64,000 nucleotides of DNA, taken from assembly GCF_963082495.1 (NCBI RefSeq), contig NZ_CAUJAN010000003.1:186001-250000 (forward strand), in the 5' to 3' direction. The DNA comes from Methanobrevibacter sp. V74 (lineage in GTDB: Archaea > Methanobacteriota > Methanobacteria > Methanobacteriales > Methanobacteriaceae). The notes under the pieces are model-generated. The model saw only the letters and a list, made by a program, of their open reading frames with translations. It did no database searches and was not told the DNA's origin. Positions 37,747-48,169 of the stretch are shown here, piece by piece. The position numbers and the translations under genes were made by a program. The first letter of the stretch is position 1. Each line of letters begins with the position of its first letter.

Positions 37747-38974
37747 AACATAAAGCATTTTCTGGGCAAGCTTCCATACATTGACCACATAAAGTACAAA
37801 ATCCAGCAATTGGTAATTTAGGATTTTCTGACTTATGTAACATATCATATGGACAAGTCTCTATACAGTCACCACATTGATCACATTTAGATGGGTTGAA
37901 TTCTATTCTGTCTCTAGATACAGTTTCACCATTGATTTCCAATTCAATAGAACCAACAGATAATGCATCATTAGGACAAATAGAAGCACAAGCACCACAT
38001 CTTATACAACTAGTAAATGATGGATCTGAATCAGTTTCGACTAAAGCTGGGCATGACATACCAGTTTTGGTAATTACACGGATAGCTTCAGTAGGACATT
38101 TATTAGCACATGCACCAATGAATTCACATTTTTCTGAATCCCAACCAAGACCTTCAGCATCGACAGGAGAACCTTCACCCCATTCAACATCAATATCTAA
38201 TGCGTCAACAGGACAAAGTTTTACACATAAACTACATGCAGCACAAATTTCTGGAATCATTACAGTTAAATTTCCGCCATTAGCTTTAATGAAATCTCCA
38301 GGACATGCTTCAACACAAGTGTTACATCCAATACATTTAGCTGAATTAAAGGTAAATGATTTGATTTCTTTTGAACGTTTAACAGGTTTTTTCTCGGAAA
38401 TGAAAATTGCATTCCAAGGACATGTTTGTGAACATAAACCACATCTAATACAATCATCATTTACAGTAATAGGACTTCCCACTTCCTCAAGAGTAATAGC
38501 ATGTACAGGACAAGGATCTACACAAGTTCCACATCCGACACAATTGTTGATGTAAACAGGTCCTTTTCCTTTAAGATCAAGTTCATACTCTTTAGGTTCA
38601 ACAACACCAGGAATTCCAATTACATCTACTGGGCAAATGTCAACACATTTTTGACACATTACACAGAATCCTTCAACTTCTTTTAATTTAGCACCAGTGA
38701 CTTTAATAGTTTCTTGTGGGCAAACTTCTTCACATTTACCACAGGAATCGCATAATATTGAGTTGAATACTAATCTTGCTTGTTCAACGCCTTCAGCAAT
38801 TTCGTACATTTCAACTTTTAATGCTCCGTTAGGGCAAACATCCGCACATTTAGGTTCTCCACCACAAGTGTCACAGTGAATAATAGCATTTGGTGTTACA
38901 TCAATAGCTGATGTAGGGCAAGTACCTTCACATGCTCCGCATTTAATACAGCCATCTTCGTTAAATACAATCAT
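37739..38974 (-). CDS. mvhB: Polyferredoxin of the F420-non-reducing hydrogenase operon
   Basis: A 411-residue iron-sulfur protein with twelve CxxCxxCxxxC-type blocks, such as CIKCGACEGTCP, CVMCQKCVDICP and CDQCGDCIETCP, enough for twelve [4Fe-4S] clusters (block nine, CEFIGACANKCP, is slightly irregular). It has no membrane segment and is cytosolic. It is the last gene of mvhDGAB and is thought to carry electrons, though its exact partner is unsettled. Confidence 0.93.
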   Translation of the reverse strand: MIVFNEDGCIKCGACEGTCPTSAIDVTPNAIIHCDTCGGEPKCADVCPNGALKVEMYEIAEGVEQARLVFNSILCDSCGKCEEVCPQETIKVTGAKLKEVEGFCVMCQKCVDICPVDVIGIPGVVEPKEYELDLKGKGPVYINNCVGCGTCVDPCPVHAITLEEVGSPITVNDDCIRCGLCSQTCPWNAIFISEKKPVKRSKEIKSFTFNSAKCIGCNTCVEACPGDFIKANGGNLTVMIPEICAACSLCVKLCPVDALDIDVEWGEGSPVDAEGLGWDSEKCEFIGACANKCPTEAIRVITKTGMSCPALVETDSDPSFTSCIRCGACASICPNDALSVGSIELEINGETVSRDRIEFNPSKCDQCGDCIETCPYDMLHKSENPKLPIAGFCTLCGQCMEACPENALCYK

Positions 38975-38993
38975 TTATAAAACCCCCTTAAAC

Positions 38994-40421
38994 TTAGAAT
39001 TTTTTAATGAGGTTTCCTTCACTGTCTACAATATCTACTTCAGCTAATCTCATTTGACTATCCATTGAGTGGGTAGCACATGATAAACATGGGTCGTAAG
39101 CTCTGATAACCATTTCCATTAAGTTAAAGATACTATCATCAACTTCCATACCAGGTTTGATATAGTCTTTAGCAACTTGATGAATACCCATTTCCATAGC
39201 AGGGTTGTTTTGGATTGTAGCTACTACAATATTAGCATAAGAGGTTAAACCATTATCATCAGATTCGTAATGATGGATCAAAGTACCACGAGGTGCTTCT
39301 ACAATACCTACACCTTTACCTTCAGTTCTTTCTAATTCATCTGGGAATTTTTGACCAGATAAGTCTTCTTCTAATGCAGCAGCAGCACATTCAGCAGATG
39401 CTAAAATTTCGATAATCCTAGCATAGTTGAATAATAATGGTGCTTGAGCATATCCAAAGTCTTTATGGAATTGTTTGAAAGCTTCTTGTGCAAGAGGTGC
39501 TTCTTTAGGCATTTGATCACAAACATTAATTCTGGATAAAGGTGCTACTCTGTAAATACCTTCTGGGTATCCCAATTCTTTAAGGTATGGGAACTTTAAC
39601 CATGAGTAAGGTTTTACATGTTCAGCAACATGGTCAACATATTCTTCATTTTTGTATTCGAACATGTCACTGCCATCTTTATCTCTGAATCTAACGTTAC
39701 CATTATATACGTCCCAAGTTCCATCAGGTTTTACGAGACCACAGTGTCTAGTGTCGCCAAAGTAACCTAATGAAGAAACTAAGTCAATTTTTTCTTCGAA
39801 AATTGGAATAGCTAAATCTAAAGTAGCTTGTGCTAATTCCACGTTTTGTTTTGCTCTTTCGAGTAATTCTTTTTGAGTATCAGCATCTAATTCGGTAGAA
39901 ATACCACCAGGAGTGGAAGATGTAGGGTGAATAGGACGGCCTCCTATTTTTCTAACTATTTCTAAACCGTTTCTTCTGATATTAATTGCTTGAAGTGCAA
40001 CTTCTGGCATGTCTTTAATTACTTGGAAAACATTTCTAGTTTTTCTAGTTCCGTCAGGAATAATTAAATCTGGTGCAGCTAAGAAGTAGAAATGAAGTGC
40101 GTGAGAGTGCATGTATGAACCCCAGTTCATAATTTCTCTCATTCTGTATGCAGCAGGTAAGATTTCATTATCATCGAAGCCGAAAATTTGGTCAACTGCT
40201 TTTGCAGCTGCTAAATGATGTTGTACATCACAGATACCACAGATTCTTGGTACGATTCTTGCTAATTCTTCAACAGGACGACCTTGTAAAAATTTTTCGA
40301 ATCCTCTGAATTCCATAACATGTAATCTTGTTTCCTCAACATTTCCTGCATCGTCAAGATGCACAGTAATTTTTGCGTGTCCTTCAATACGAGTGACAGG
40401 CTCCATAGTAAGTTTAACCAT
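38994..40421 (-). CDS. mvhA: [NiFe] hydrogenase large subunit, F420-non-reducing
   Basis: The catalytic subunit of the Mvh hydrogenase, which oxidises H2 for the electron-bifurcating heterodisulfide reductase complex. The 475-residue protein has both nickel-binding pairs: CGIC (Cys61, Cys64) and DPCLSC (Cys445, Cys448) followed by ATH. The 24 residues after that His would be removed by a maturation protease. It lies one base after mvhG and 19 bases before mvhB. Confidence 0.96.
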   Translation of the reverse strand: MVKLTMEPVTRIEGHAKITVHLDDAGNVEETRLHVMEFRGFEKFLQGRPVEELARIVPRICGICDVQHHLAAAKAVDQIFGFDDNEILPAAYRMREIMNWGSYMHSHALHFYFLAAPDLIIPDGTRKTRNVFQVIKDMPEVALQAINIRRNGLEIVRKIGGRPIHPTSSTPGGISTELDADTQKELLERAKQNVELAQATLDLAIPIFEEKIDLVSSLGYFGDTRHCGLVKPDGTWDVYNGNVRFRDKDGSDMFEYKNEEYVDHVAEHVKPYSWLKFPYLKELGYPEGIYRVAPLSRINVCDQMPKEAPLAQEAFKQFHKDFGYAQAPLLFNYARIIEILASAECAAAALEEDLSGQKFPDELERTEGKGVGIVEAPRGTLIHHYESDDNGLTSYANIVVATIQNNPAMEMGIHQVAKDYIKPGMEVDDSIFNLMEMVIRAYDPCLSCATHSMDSQMRLAEVDIVDSEGNLIKKF

Positions 40422-40422
40422 T

Positions 40423-41349
<927 letters not shown>

Positions 41350-41364
41350 ATTCATTCCTCCAAT

Positions 41365-41790
41365 TTATCTTTCAGCATCTAATTGTTGTTTTAATGGAGC
41401 TGGACCTAATTCCTTGATTCTGTTAACCATCATTTTAACAGCTTCAGAGAATTTTTCACCTTCAGATGCGGAAATCCAATCATGGTGAACTCTTTCTTTT
41501 CCAATTCCCATATCTTCAACTAATTTATAGATTAATCTCATCCTACGATCTAATTTGTAGTTACCTGCATCATAGTGGCAGTCACCCATGTGACACCCAG
41601 CTACAAATACACCGTCAGCACCTTCTTTAAATGCTTTTAAAACAAATTGTGGGTCAATTCTTCCAGAACACATTACACGAATAACTCTAATATTCGGTGG
41701 GTATTGCATACGTGCAGTACCTGCTGTGTCTGCTCCTCCATAGGAACACCAGTTGCAACAAAACATTACAATTTTTACATCATCAGCCAT
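41365..41790 (-). CDS. mvhD: Hydrogenase delta subunit linking Mvh to heterodisulfide reductase
   Basis: A 141-residue iron-sulfur protein that connects the Mvh hydrogenase to HdrA. Cysteines lie in [21 protein letters not shown], and [15 protein letters not shown], consistent with one [2Fe-2S] cluster. It is first in mvhDGAB, with GGAGGAG seven bases before the ATG. The promoter region is described in the entry for 41791-42099. Confidence 0.95.
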   Translation of the reverse strand: MADDVKIVMFCCNWCSYGGADTAGTARMQYPPNIRVIRVMCSGRIDPQFVLKAFKEGADGVFVAGCHMGDCHYDAGNYKLDRRMRLIYKLVEDMGIGKERVHHDWISASEGEKFSEAVKMMVNRIKELGPAPLKQQLDAER

Positions 41791-42099
41791 AGAGTTTCTC
41801 CTCCTCTACAAATATTTATTTCCGATTTTATGAAAACTTATGTCTTTCAAAAATCTAATTTTAAAGTTTTTTAAAATATTTTAAAATTCTTTTAAGAAAT
41901 ACCGTTTAGGTACACCTTAAAAACACAATTTTGCGTACGTAATGAGCTAGCTCAGCAATACATTATGTACTGGTTAATATATTATATTAATAATTAATAT
42001 AAAGGTTACTTAGAAATTAAAGTCAAAAAGTTTATATACTATAAAACAAAATTTTGAAAAAAAAGAAAATTAAGATAAAAAAAGAAAATAAAAGGGAAA
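41791..42099. promoter_or_regulatory. mvh promoter region with inverted repeat
   Basis: This 309-base AT-rich gap separates mvhD from sufB, both on the minus strand. A 10-bp inverted repeat with one mismatch, GTACGTAATG (41935-41944) and CATTATGTAC (41961-41970), surrounds a perfect GAGCTAGCTC palindrome (41944-41953). A TATA-like TTTATATTA at about 42003-41995 (minus) would put the transcription start near 41975, so the repeat could form a leader RNA hairpin or an operator. A second TATA-like candidate lies near 42030-42045. T-rich minus-strand sequence after sufB ends that operon. No gene was seen. Confidence 0.5.
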
Positions 42100-43359
42100 T
42101 TACATTCCCTCAACACTCATATCAATCATTTTTTGAGTTTGCTCAGCTAATTCATCAGGAAGGCCAGTAATATCCATGTTTAAAAATCCTCGAACAATCA
42201 TTGATTCAGCATCTTCTTCTGTAATACCTCTGGAAGTTAGATAGTTAATTTCATCTTCAGAAATTTTACCAACCGCAGCTTCATGAGACATTTCAAGATT
42301 TGCAGAACTGGCTTCAAGCTCAGGAACCGCATAAATGAAACTTTCATCATCTAAAACTAATCCATGGCATTCTAAGTGTCCTCTAACATCAGGAACAAAA
42401 CCTGCTAGGTGACCTCTTGAATAAATATGAGATTGATCTTGGGACACGGCCCTTGAAATAACTTCAGCACGAGCTCCTTTAGCATTTAAAAGTGCTCTGG
42501 AACCTACGTCAATAATAGAATTCTTTTTGCCCCCCTGAATACTTTGGAAAATGGCTCTTGAATTTTCACCATTACAGTATGCAGTAGGATAAGACTGGAT
42601 AGTTCTAACAGGACTTGTTAGAATATAGTTGTTAATATAAGTTGAATTATCTGCTAAGTTTATACCAGTTCTAGGTCTAACTTCAACATCCTCAGCCCAA
42701 TCATGAACCATGGTGAAAGTAATTTTAGACCCAGGTTTTAAATAAATTTCAGAAATACCTATATGCAATGCGGAACTTACATCATGACTAGTAGCACAGC
42801 CAGTGATTAAATGCAATTCAGAATTTTCTTCAGCAATAATTACATTATGAACAGTTTGCATAACATCCTGGTCACTAATAAACATGCATGCTTGAACAGG
42901 CATGACCTCTTTGGTTCCTGGAAGTGATCTAATAAAGTATCCGCTATTAACTCCTTTTTCCTGTTCAACCAAAGCAGTTTTTGCAGTATATTTATCAGCA
43001 TCAGGTTTTACAACTTGCCAGAGATAATCCTCCAACCAATTATACTTTTCTAAAGCAATTCCAATGTTCATAAGTTCGATTGATTTAGACATGGAATTAT
43101 TTGTAAATACATTACTTTGATCCACCTGGAAATAAGAACCTGCCCTGTTCTCCTCCTCGGTATCTACACCAACTTTCAATAAATCATTTTTAGTGCTTTT
43201 ATTAACATCGTCTAATGCATCTATCATATCAATAGCATTAACTGTTTCTTCAGTGAAATTTTCAATATTAATATCCACACCAATAGCTGCTTTTTTATCT
43301 TTTGCCCTTGCAGCATCCTCATAAACATTGCGCACACTCAACACATCCTTCAAAACCAT
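42100..43359 (-). CDS. SufB/SufD-family Fe-S cluster scaffold
   Basis: A roughly 410-residue scaffold protein that, with SufC, assembles iron-sulfur clusters. The beta-helix core and the conserved block SRAVSQDQSHIYSRGHLAGF with later LECHGLVLDDESFIYAVPEL are typical of archaeal SufB/D. The start is uncertain: the ATG at 43359 overlaps sufC by 41 bases, and in-frame TTG or GTG codons at 43341 and 43335 follow a GAAGGATG site. The abundant Fe-S proteins encoded nearby (Mvh) explain the need. Confidence 0.85.
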   Translation of the reverse strand: MVLKDVLSVRNVYEDAARAKDKKAAIGVDINIENFTEETVNAIDMIDALDDVNKSTKNDLLKVGVDTEEENRAGSYFQVDQSNVFTNNSMSKSIELMNIGIALEKYNWLEDYLWQVVKPDADKYTAKTALVEQEKGVNSGYFIRSLPGTKEVMPVQACMFISDQDVMQTVHNVIIAEENSELHLITGCATSHDVSSALHIGISEIYLKPGSKITFTMVHDWAEDVEVRPRTGINLADNSTYINNYILTSPVRTIQSYPTAYCNGENSRAIFQSIQGGKKNSIIDVGSRALLNAKGARAEVISRAVSQDQSHIYSRGHLAGFVPDVRGHLECHGLVLDDESFIYAVPELEASSANLEMSHEAAVGKISEDEINYLTSRGITEEDAESMIVRGFLNMDITGLPDELAEQTQKMIDMSVEGM

Positions 43360-44074
43360 TTTGCCTAATATCTTCGAGAATTTCTAGAGGATTACCTGAA
43401 CAAGCAATAACACCATTCATTAAAACATGGGCTTTATCAGCATTTACAAAGTTTAAAATATAACCTAAATGAGTAATTAAAAGACCGCTTCTTTTTCTTG
43501 TACCTTGTGGTTTCTCTTTATCAAGTAAAGTTCTAATTTCTGAAGCTAATAATTCTACATTTTCAATATCCACACCAGAATCAGGTTCATCAAACATTGT
43601 GAAATCCGGCATTTGTGCAAGTAATTGTAATATTTCGGAACGCTTTACTTCCCCTCCTGAGAACCCATAATTAACATCCCTACTTAAAAATTCGTCACTG
43701 AATTTTAATTGTTCAGCCAATTCTTGCATTCTTGGATTTAAATCCTCTTTTATATCTTGATTAGAAATTATCTTAATTAAATCTCTAACAGACACCCCCC
43801 TAATAGAAGGTGGAGATTGGAAACTTACCCCAATACCTAGTTTTACTCTATCTGCAGTATCCAAATCAGTAATATCCTGACCTTTGAATTTAATAGAACC
43901 CTGAACAATGTCATACTGTGGAAAACCTAAAATTGTTAAAAATAAAGTACTTTTACCTGCACCATTAGGTCCTAAAAGAACATGGGTTTCCCCTTCCTCA
44001 ATTGAAAGATTGATGTTCTTTAAAACTTCTTTTCCAGCTACTTCAACAGCCAAATTTTCAATTTCAAGTAACAT
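43319..44074 (-). CDS. sufC: Fe-S assembly ATPase SufC
   Basis: A 251-residue ABC-type ATPase without transmembrane partner. Walker A is LGPNGAGKST, signature GFSGGEVKRSEILQLL and Walker B TMFDEPDSGVD, all typical of SufC. It energises SufB scaffolds. Its C-terminus ends in CVECAQCL, an unusual cysteine-rich tail that overlaps the next gene. It lies downstream of a TATA box at about 44144-44135. Confidence 0.92.
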   Translation of the reverse strand: MLLEIENLAVEVAGKEVLKNINLSIEEGETHVLLGPNGAGKSTLFLTILGFPQYDIVQGSIKFKGQDITDLDTADRVKLGIGVSFQSPPSIRGVSVRDLIKIISNQDIKEDLNPRMQELAEQLKFSDEFLSRDVNYGFSGGEVKRSEILQLLAQMPDFTMFDEPDSGVDIENVELLASEIRTLLDKEKPQGTRKRSGLLITHLGYILNFVNADKAHVLMNGVIACSGNPLEILEDIRQNGFEGCVECAQCL

Positions 44075-44114
44075 ATAATCACCTTTATGAATAAATATGA
44101 ATTTGTTTTACACA

Positions 44115-44144
44115 ATAGTAACTATTAATTTACTAAATATAAAT
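44115..44144 (-). promoter_or_regulatory. suf promoter with small palindrome
   Basis: On the minus strand, TTTATATTTA at 44144-44135 is a good TATA box. ATAGT-A-ACTAT at 44115-44125 is an 11-base palindrome close to the predicted transcription start, and could be an operator. Short palindromes are common in AT-rich DNA. Confidence 0.35.
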
Positions 44145-44192
44145 AGTTATCACAATTTATAAAATAAAAATAAAAAAAGAAGATAACTGAAA

Positions 44193-44459
44193 TTATTCAG
44201 TTACAATAATGAATTCGCCAACTTTTTCAACTTTAGCGAAAGGAACTAATAGCAAGTCACCGTTTCTTTTAGCACCTTTAACATGGATATTACGATCATT
44301 TTCAATCCTAATAGCAATATCGACAATTTTACCAGTTTTTTCATTAATGATTAACTCATCCAATACGCCAAGGATACGTGCATTGTTAGTAGCTACTTGG
44401 TAGTTCTTAATTTCGCTCCATAATTTTTCTTCTCTTTTAGGAATTTGTTTATTATCCAT
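44193..44459 (-). CDS. PRC-barrel domain protein
   Basis: An 88-residue protein made largely of one PRC-barrel, the small beta-barrel found in RimM and in stand-alone archaeal proteins. Segments NARILGVLDELIINEKTGKI and LLLVPFAKVEKVGEFIIV give the strands. Archaeal PRC-barrel proteins have been linked to cell division (CdpB family), so such a role is possible, but nothing here proves it. A GGTGAT site precedes the ATG. Confidence 0.7.
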   Translation of the reverse strand: MDNKQIPKREEKLWSEIKNYQVATNNARILGVLDELIINEKTGKIVDIAIRIENDRNIHVKGAKRNGDLLLVPFAKVEKVGEFIIVTE

Positions 44460-44514
44460 TAAATCACCTGATTAAAATAATTCTAGTTATATAAACTATT
44501 AAACTTCATTATAT

Positions 44515-45123
44515 TTAAATATAATATTCATAATATAATTTTTCTGCAATTTTACTATCTGGAATGGTATTAATGTTTAATGCCAATTCGACTTTTCTAA
44601 GAACTAGCTGATTTTCATCCTGGAGAATATTTTCACTTCTCAAGACATTTAATCCAGACGGAACGCAACCATTAAACTCATAAGAATAATCAAGTCCCAA
44701 ATCCTGAAAAACCTCAACAGGAACAACAACAGATAATGCATCTTTATCGGATTTCAGATAGTAATCTAAAACCTGATCAATGGTTTCAGTTGATATAAAA
44801 GGCAAATCAGCATTAATAAAAAGTAGAATATCATTTTTAGATTTATTTTCAAAATAATCTAAGACATAAGACAAATCTTTAAGATAGTCTTCACCAGAAG
44901 TAGGCAAAATTTCAAAATCACCATTTAATGATTTCAAATATTGGGTAGTTTCAACGGTGTTTGGACTAACTGCAATAACAACTTTGTCAACTAATCTAGA
45001 AGATTCCAAATTATCAAGTACATACTTAATTAAAGGTTTATCATGTAATTTGAAAATAGGTTTTTCCTGCGGAACTTTCAGTCTAGTTCCCATACCTCCA
45101 GCCATCAAAATTGCATAAATCAT
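44515..45123 (-). CDS. cobY: NTP:adenosylcobinamide-phosphate guanylyltransferase
   Basis: Activates adenosylcobinamide phosphate with GTP in cobamide synthesis, replacing bacterial CobU. The 202-residue protein has the nucleotidyltransferase loop ILMAGGMGTRL, the SPNTVETTQYL block, and NADLPFIS with the metal-binding Asp. The cobamide is needed by MtrA, encoded nearby. It follows the marker 14 gene by 15 bases and is probably co-transcribed with it. Confidence 0.85.
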   Translation of the reverse strand: MIYAILMAGGMGTRLKVPQEKPIFKLHDKPLIKYVLDNLESSRLVDKVVIAVSPNTVETTQYLKSLNGDFEILPTSGEDYLKDLSYVLDYFENKSKNDILLFINADLPFISTETIDQVLDYYLKSDKDALSVVVPVEVFQDLGLDYSYEFNGCVPSGLNVLRSENILQDENQLVLRKVELALNINTIPDSKIAEKLYYEYYI

Positions 45124-45138
45124 GAAAAACCCAAATGT

Positions 45139-46608
45139 TTAAGCGAATTTGCCGCCCATCATTTTCATACGGTCTTTAAGAATACATCTTCCACCTTGTT
45201 TACCTCCAATAGGCACTTTAGGTGTTCCCATGGAATTCATACAACGAGCCATGATTGCAGATCCAAGAGCAAGGCCATCTTCAACAAAAACAACACTCTC
45301 AAATTTATCTTGAACCGCTTCTAAAATAAGTTCAGGTTTACGTCCGGTAATACCTGCTCTTCCAGTAATGCCCAATGCAGAACCTGGAATGATAACATTT
45401 TCTTCAAATGCAACATCAAGCACCCTTTTTACAATATTTGTACTTACATAATCAAGAGTTGAAAGTAAAGTTGGAAGGCCATCCTTATCATAGAATTGTG
45501 CACCCAATTCCATTAGTTCATCTAATTTGTCCCCATTAAAACCAACATCACAACCAATTAAAGTAGTGCCTGCTTTTTCAGCAGCCACAGGATCTACAGG
45601 TACAGTACCAAATCTATCAACATCCATCGGTACTTTAGAAATATTAATTAATTTATGAGCTTCAAGTGCATTAGCTTCAGCTATTTTATGATTAGCTTTT
45701 TTCATCGCCTTTTTAGAGTATAAATCTAAAGCAGCTCCATTTTTCTTATCAATTTGGCCAGAGCCCTTTACTAAAGAGTCGCTTACAACACCTGCGAGAC
45801 CTAAGAAGTTGCCTATGGTATTTGCATAAGGTTCATTATCATTAACAATACGGCCTGCCAAAGTAGAACCGAAATCAAGAGAAACACACGGATTTCTAAA
45901 ATCAACATCAGTCCATTTTGCACCCAATTTAATTCCGGCCGTAACAAGCTCTCCCTCCATTTCATTTGCAACAGTTTCTTTTCCTTTAGGAGGCACAACA
46001 CTTACAACAGCCCCATCAAACATTACATTTTCTAAAAGTGAATGCCTTTGCAATCTTTCTGGAAGTTGAGAAATACTCATTGCAGGAGACATTTTACGAG
46101 GAGGGATATCTGCTTCAAGACAGCCATCAGCTAAAGCAATAATAAGCTGACCTGCTTCTTCAGCAGTTGCAAAACCAGCAGTTACTCCAGTTGACCTTAC
46201 AACAAAATCCAAATCCTCATCTTTATCAACTTGACATTTTTTAAGAGATTCTAAAACAGTATCCTTGATCAAATCAGTAACGGCTTCCTTAGAAAGTTCA
46301 ATGCCCCAAACTGTTTTACCAAAAACTTCCTCTGAAGGTTTAGGTTTCCTGATATCACGAGTCATTTTAACAGTTTTATTTAATAAATAAGATTCACTAG
46401 TGTTTAAATTAGTAGCCATCACAATAGATTTAGTAGTAGTGTTACCCAATTCAACGGAAGCAGTTACATAAAATGTGTCTGGTTTTTTAACAGTGCCCGG
46501 ATTTGCAGGACCTGCCATTTGAGCCTTTAAAGTAGCTAAATTACCCTCTTTTGAATGAGCGATAATAGGCTTAGGCCCCTTCTTAAAAATTTTACTTAAA
46601 AATGACAT
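45139..46608 (-). CDS. Methanogenesis marker protein 14
   Basis: A 489-residue protein conserved in methanogens; function not established. It begins SFLSKIFKKG from the ATG at 46608, with GGAGAGGTTAATT upstream; an alternative lies at 46623. The body has an ASKHA-like (actin/sugar kinase-type) look: VTASVELGNTTTKSIVMAT near the start, VSLDFGSTLAGRIV in the middle, and GSALGITGRAGITG later. This resembles activators of corrinoid enzymes (RACE-like). Its place just after mtr and before cobY fits a role with cobamide enzymes. Confidence 0.75.
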   Translation of the reverse strand: MSFLSKIFKKGPKPIIAHSKEGNLATLKAQMAGPANPGTVKKPDTFYVTASVELGNTTTKSIVMATNLNTSESYLLNKTVKMTRDIRKPKPSEEVFGKTVWGIELSKEAVTDLIKDTVLESLKKCQVDKDEDLDFVVRSTGVTAGFATAEEAGQLIIALADGCLEADIPPRKMSPAMSISQLPERLQRHSLLENVMFDGAVVSVVPPKGKETVANEMEGELVTAGIKLGAKWTDVDFRNPCVSLDFGSTLAGRIVNDNEPYANTIGNFLGLAGVVSDSLVKGSGQIDKKNGAALDLYSKKAMKKANHKIAEANALEAHKLINISKVPMDVDRFGTVPVDPVAAEKAGTTLIGCDVGFNGDKLDELMELGAQFYDKDGLPTLLSTLDYVSTNIVKRVLDVAFEENVIIPGSALGITGRAGITGRKPELILEAVQDKFESVVFVEDGLALGSAIMARCMNSMGTPKVPIGGKQGGRCILKDRMKMMGGKFA

Positions 46609-46712
46609 AATTAACCTCTCCAAATATAAAGTTAATTAATAATCTCTTTTTATAGCAATATAAATTTTATTAAAAAGTTTTAAATAGTTGAAAAGTAGTT
46701 AAAAAAATTAAA

Positions 46713-46738
46713 GATTAGATGAAATTAATCATCTAATC
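46713..46738 (-). terminator. mtr operon terminator
   Basis: A perfect 10-bp stem, GATTAGATGA and TCATCTAATC with an AATTAA loop, follows mtrH by 15 bases. On the minus strand it is followed by TTTAATTTTTTTAA. This is the likely 3' end of the mtr transcript. Confidence 0.7.
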
Positions 46739-46753
46739 AGGACCCCATTTTAT

Positions 46754-47686
46754 TTATAATAAATTGTTAATTGGGTGTTCTTCTACAGGTTCGGTACCGA
46801 TATCTTTTGCTGCTTCAGCAATCATAATATCCGCCATACCACAGGCAGGGAAAGCAAGTCTTGCATTTTCAATTGGTCCGAAGAGAACAAAGTCTCCACC
46901 AGCCATTTGTTGAACAATGTTAGAACCAATATCGCAAACAGGCCATGCTTCTTTGTGTTCTTTTTTGTATCCTCTTAACCAGTCCCATGCAGATGGAACG
47001 TTGTGAATACCAGATCCTACCGGATAACCCCATTTGGATTTAACCGCGAAAGAAGTTCTTACAGCAGGTCCTGCACCTTGACCTAATGGAGTAACTGCTA
47101 CATCCATGAACGGTTTAGTAATGCCGCATTCTTCAGCCATTTCAAGGATACCTTGATCAATTACATCACCACCAGTTTCCCAAATTTGGAGTTTGCCTTC
47201 AACACCAGGGTTCATTGGGTTGAAACCTAAAAGGATAGATGCATCAATATCAGAGGTTTTAACTGCTTCAATTTCACCAGGTTCTGCAGCCATACTTAAA
47301 GAGTTGTAAACAGCCCTTTCAGATAATCCTACTTCTTGAACGTATTCTACACCTGCAATTTTTGCTGCTGCTGCAGTTGAATCTATAAGGAAAGGTTTGT
47401 CACAAATATCACCAACAAATTCTAAGTATTTTACCATCGCTTCTGGAGTAGCACCAAAAGTTTGTACAATACAAGGATTTCCAGTTACATCAGACATTTC
47501 TTCCATTGTTTTAATTCTTTCTTCCGCAGCATCTTTATCAAAGATACCTTCTTTTTCATCACTAATAATATTGTGTCCGCCGTAGAAGATTGTTCCTGCT
47601 AAAACAGTAGGGTATTCACCAGGTTGTCCCCCCATTTTCATACCAGCAATATCAACGACGAGTTGTTCTTTATCAAATCTAAACAT
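46754..47686 (-). CDS. mtrH: Methyl-H4MPT:coenzyme M methyltransferase subunit H
   Basis: The peripheral catalytic subunit that takes the methyl group from methyl-tetrahydromethanopterin and gives it to the Co(I) corrinoid on MtrA. The 310-residue TIM-barrel starts MFRFDKEQLVVDIAGMKMGG. Typical segments are YPTVLAGTIFYGGHNI and LGFNPMNPGVEGKL. It is the last gene of mtrEDCBAFGH, preceded by GGAGG. Confidence 0.96.
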   Translation of the reverse strand: MFRFDKEQLVVDIAGMKMGGQPGEYPTVLAGTIFYGGHNIISDEKEGIFDKDAAEERIKTMEEMSDVTGNPCIVQTFGATPEAMVKYLEFVGDICDKPFLIDSTAAAAKIAGVEYVQEVGLSERAVYNSLSMAAEPGEIEAVKTSDIDASILLGFNPMNPGVEGKLQIWETGGDVIDQGILEMAEECGITKPFMDVAVTPLGQGAGPAVRTSFAVKSKWGYPVGSGIHNVPSAWDWLRGYKKEHKEAWPVCDIGSNIVQQMAGGDFVLFGPIENARLAFPACGMADIMIAEAAKDIGTEPVEEHPINNLL

Positions 47687-47698
47687 AAGTAAACCTCC

Positions 47699-47938
47699 TT
47701 AAATTAAGGTAGATAACATTGAAGCTATACCGAATTTTATAGCTACAATTAAAATAATTAATCCAATTATAATACCATATAAAATACCAACATCTCTACC
47801 GTTTTGTTGACCTAAACGTTGATAATATTCCCCAACAGTGAAATCAACTTTTTCTTCAGCATCATCTAATCTTTCGACAATATCTTTAACTTCATCTGTG
47901 GAAACCATGACTTGAGGTATTGAATTTTCTTCACTCAT
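47699..47938 (-). CDS. mtrG: Methyl-H4MPT:coenzyme M methyltransferase subunit G
   Basis: A 79-residue membrane subunit with a cytosolic N-terminus ([20 protein letters not shown]) and one C-terminal membrane helix (about 52-72). The ATG at 47938 is preceded by GGGGTGTT; the longer frame to 48010 overlaps mtrF and is not used. The Mtr complex couples methyl transfer to Na+ export. Confidence 0.93.
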   Translation of the reverse strand: MSEENSIPQVMVSTDEVKDIVERLDDAEEKVDFTVGEYYQRLGQQNGRDVGILYGIIIGLIILIVAIKFGIASMLSTLI

Positions 47939-47949
47939 AATAACACCCC

Positions 47950-48156
47950 TTAGAACCCTAATAATTTTGCAATTACAGGAATGATTACAATTAAAAGTAT
48001 TGCTATGCAAGCACCTAAAGCAAATCCTTTAACTCTAGTTGCAAGTAAACCTGCAAAAAGTTTACCTTCTCTTGCAAGGAGTTTTGAACTGTATTCAGCA
48101 TCATCAGCTGCAGTTTTCATCCCATTTATATTTGGTTTATTTGAAATTTGTACCAT
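47950..48156 (-). CDS. mtrF: Methyl-H4MPT:coenzyme M methyltransferase subunit F
   Basis: A 68-residue subunit with one C-terminal membrane helix ([19 protein letters not shown]) after an MtrA-like N-terminal segment. GGAGGAG sits eight bases before the ATG at 48156; the ATG at 48162 is too close to it. The N-terminal part resembles the last third of MtrA, which follows from common ancestry in the family. Confidence 0.92.
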   Translation of the reverse strand: MVQISNKPNINGMKTAADDAEYSSKLLAREGKLFAGLLATRVKGFALGACIAILLIVIIPVIAKLLGF

Positions 48157-48169
48157 ATTCATCTCCTCC

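Noticed and set aside
37896-38555. 219-codon open frame on the plus strand opposite mvhB
   Set aside because: It mirrors the repeated cysteine blocks of the polyferredoxin; its translation is low-complexity and there is no ribosome-binding site.
41791-42099. A CRISPR leader or array
   Set aside because: Only one inverted repeat and no series of direct repeats with unique spacers is present anywhere in the window.
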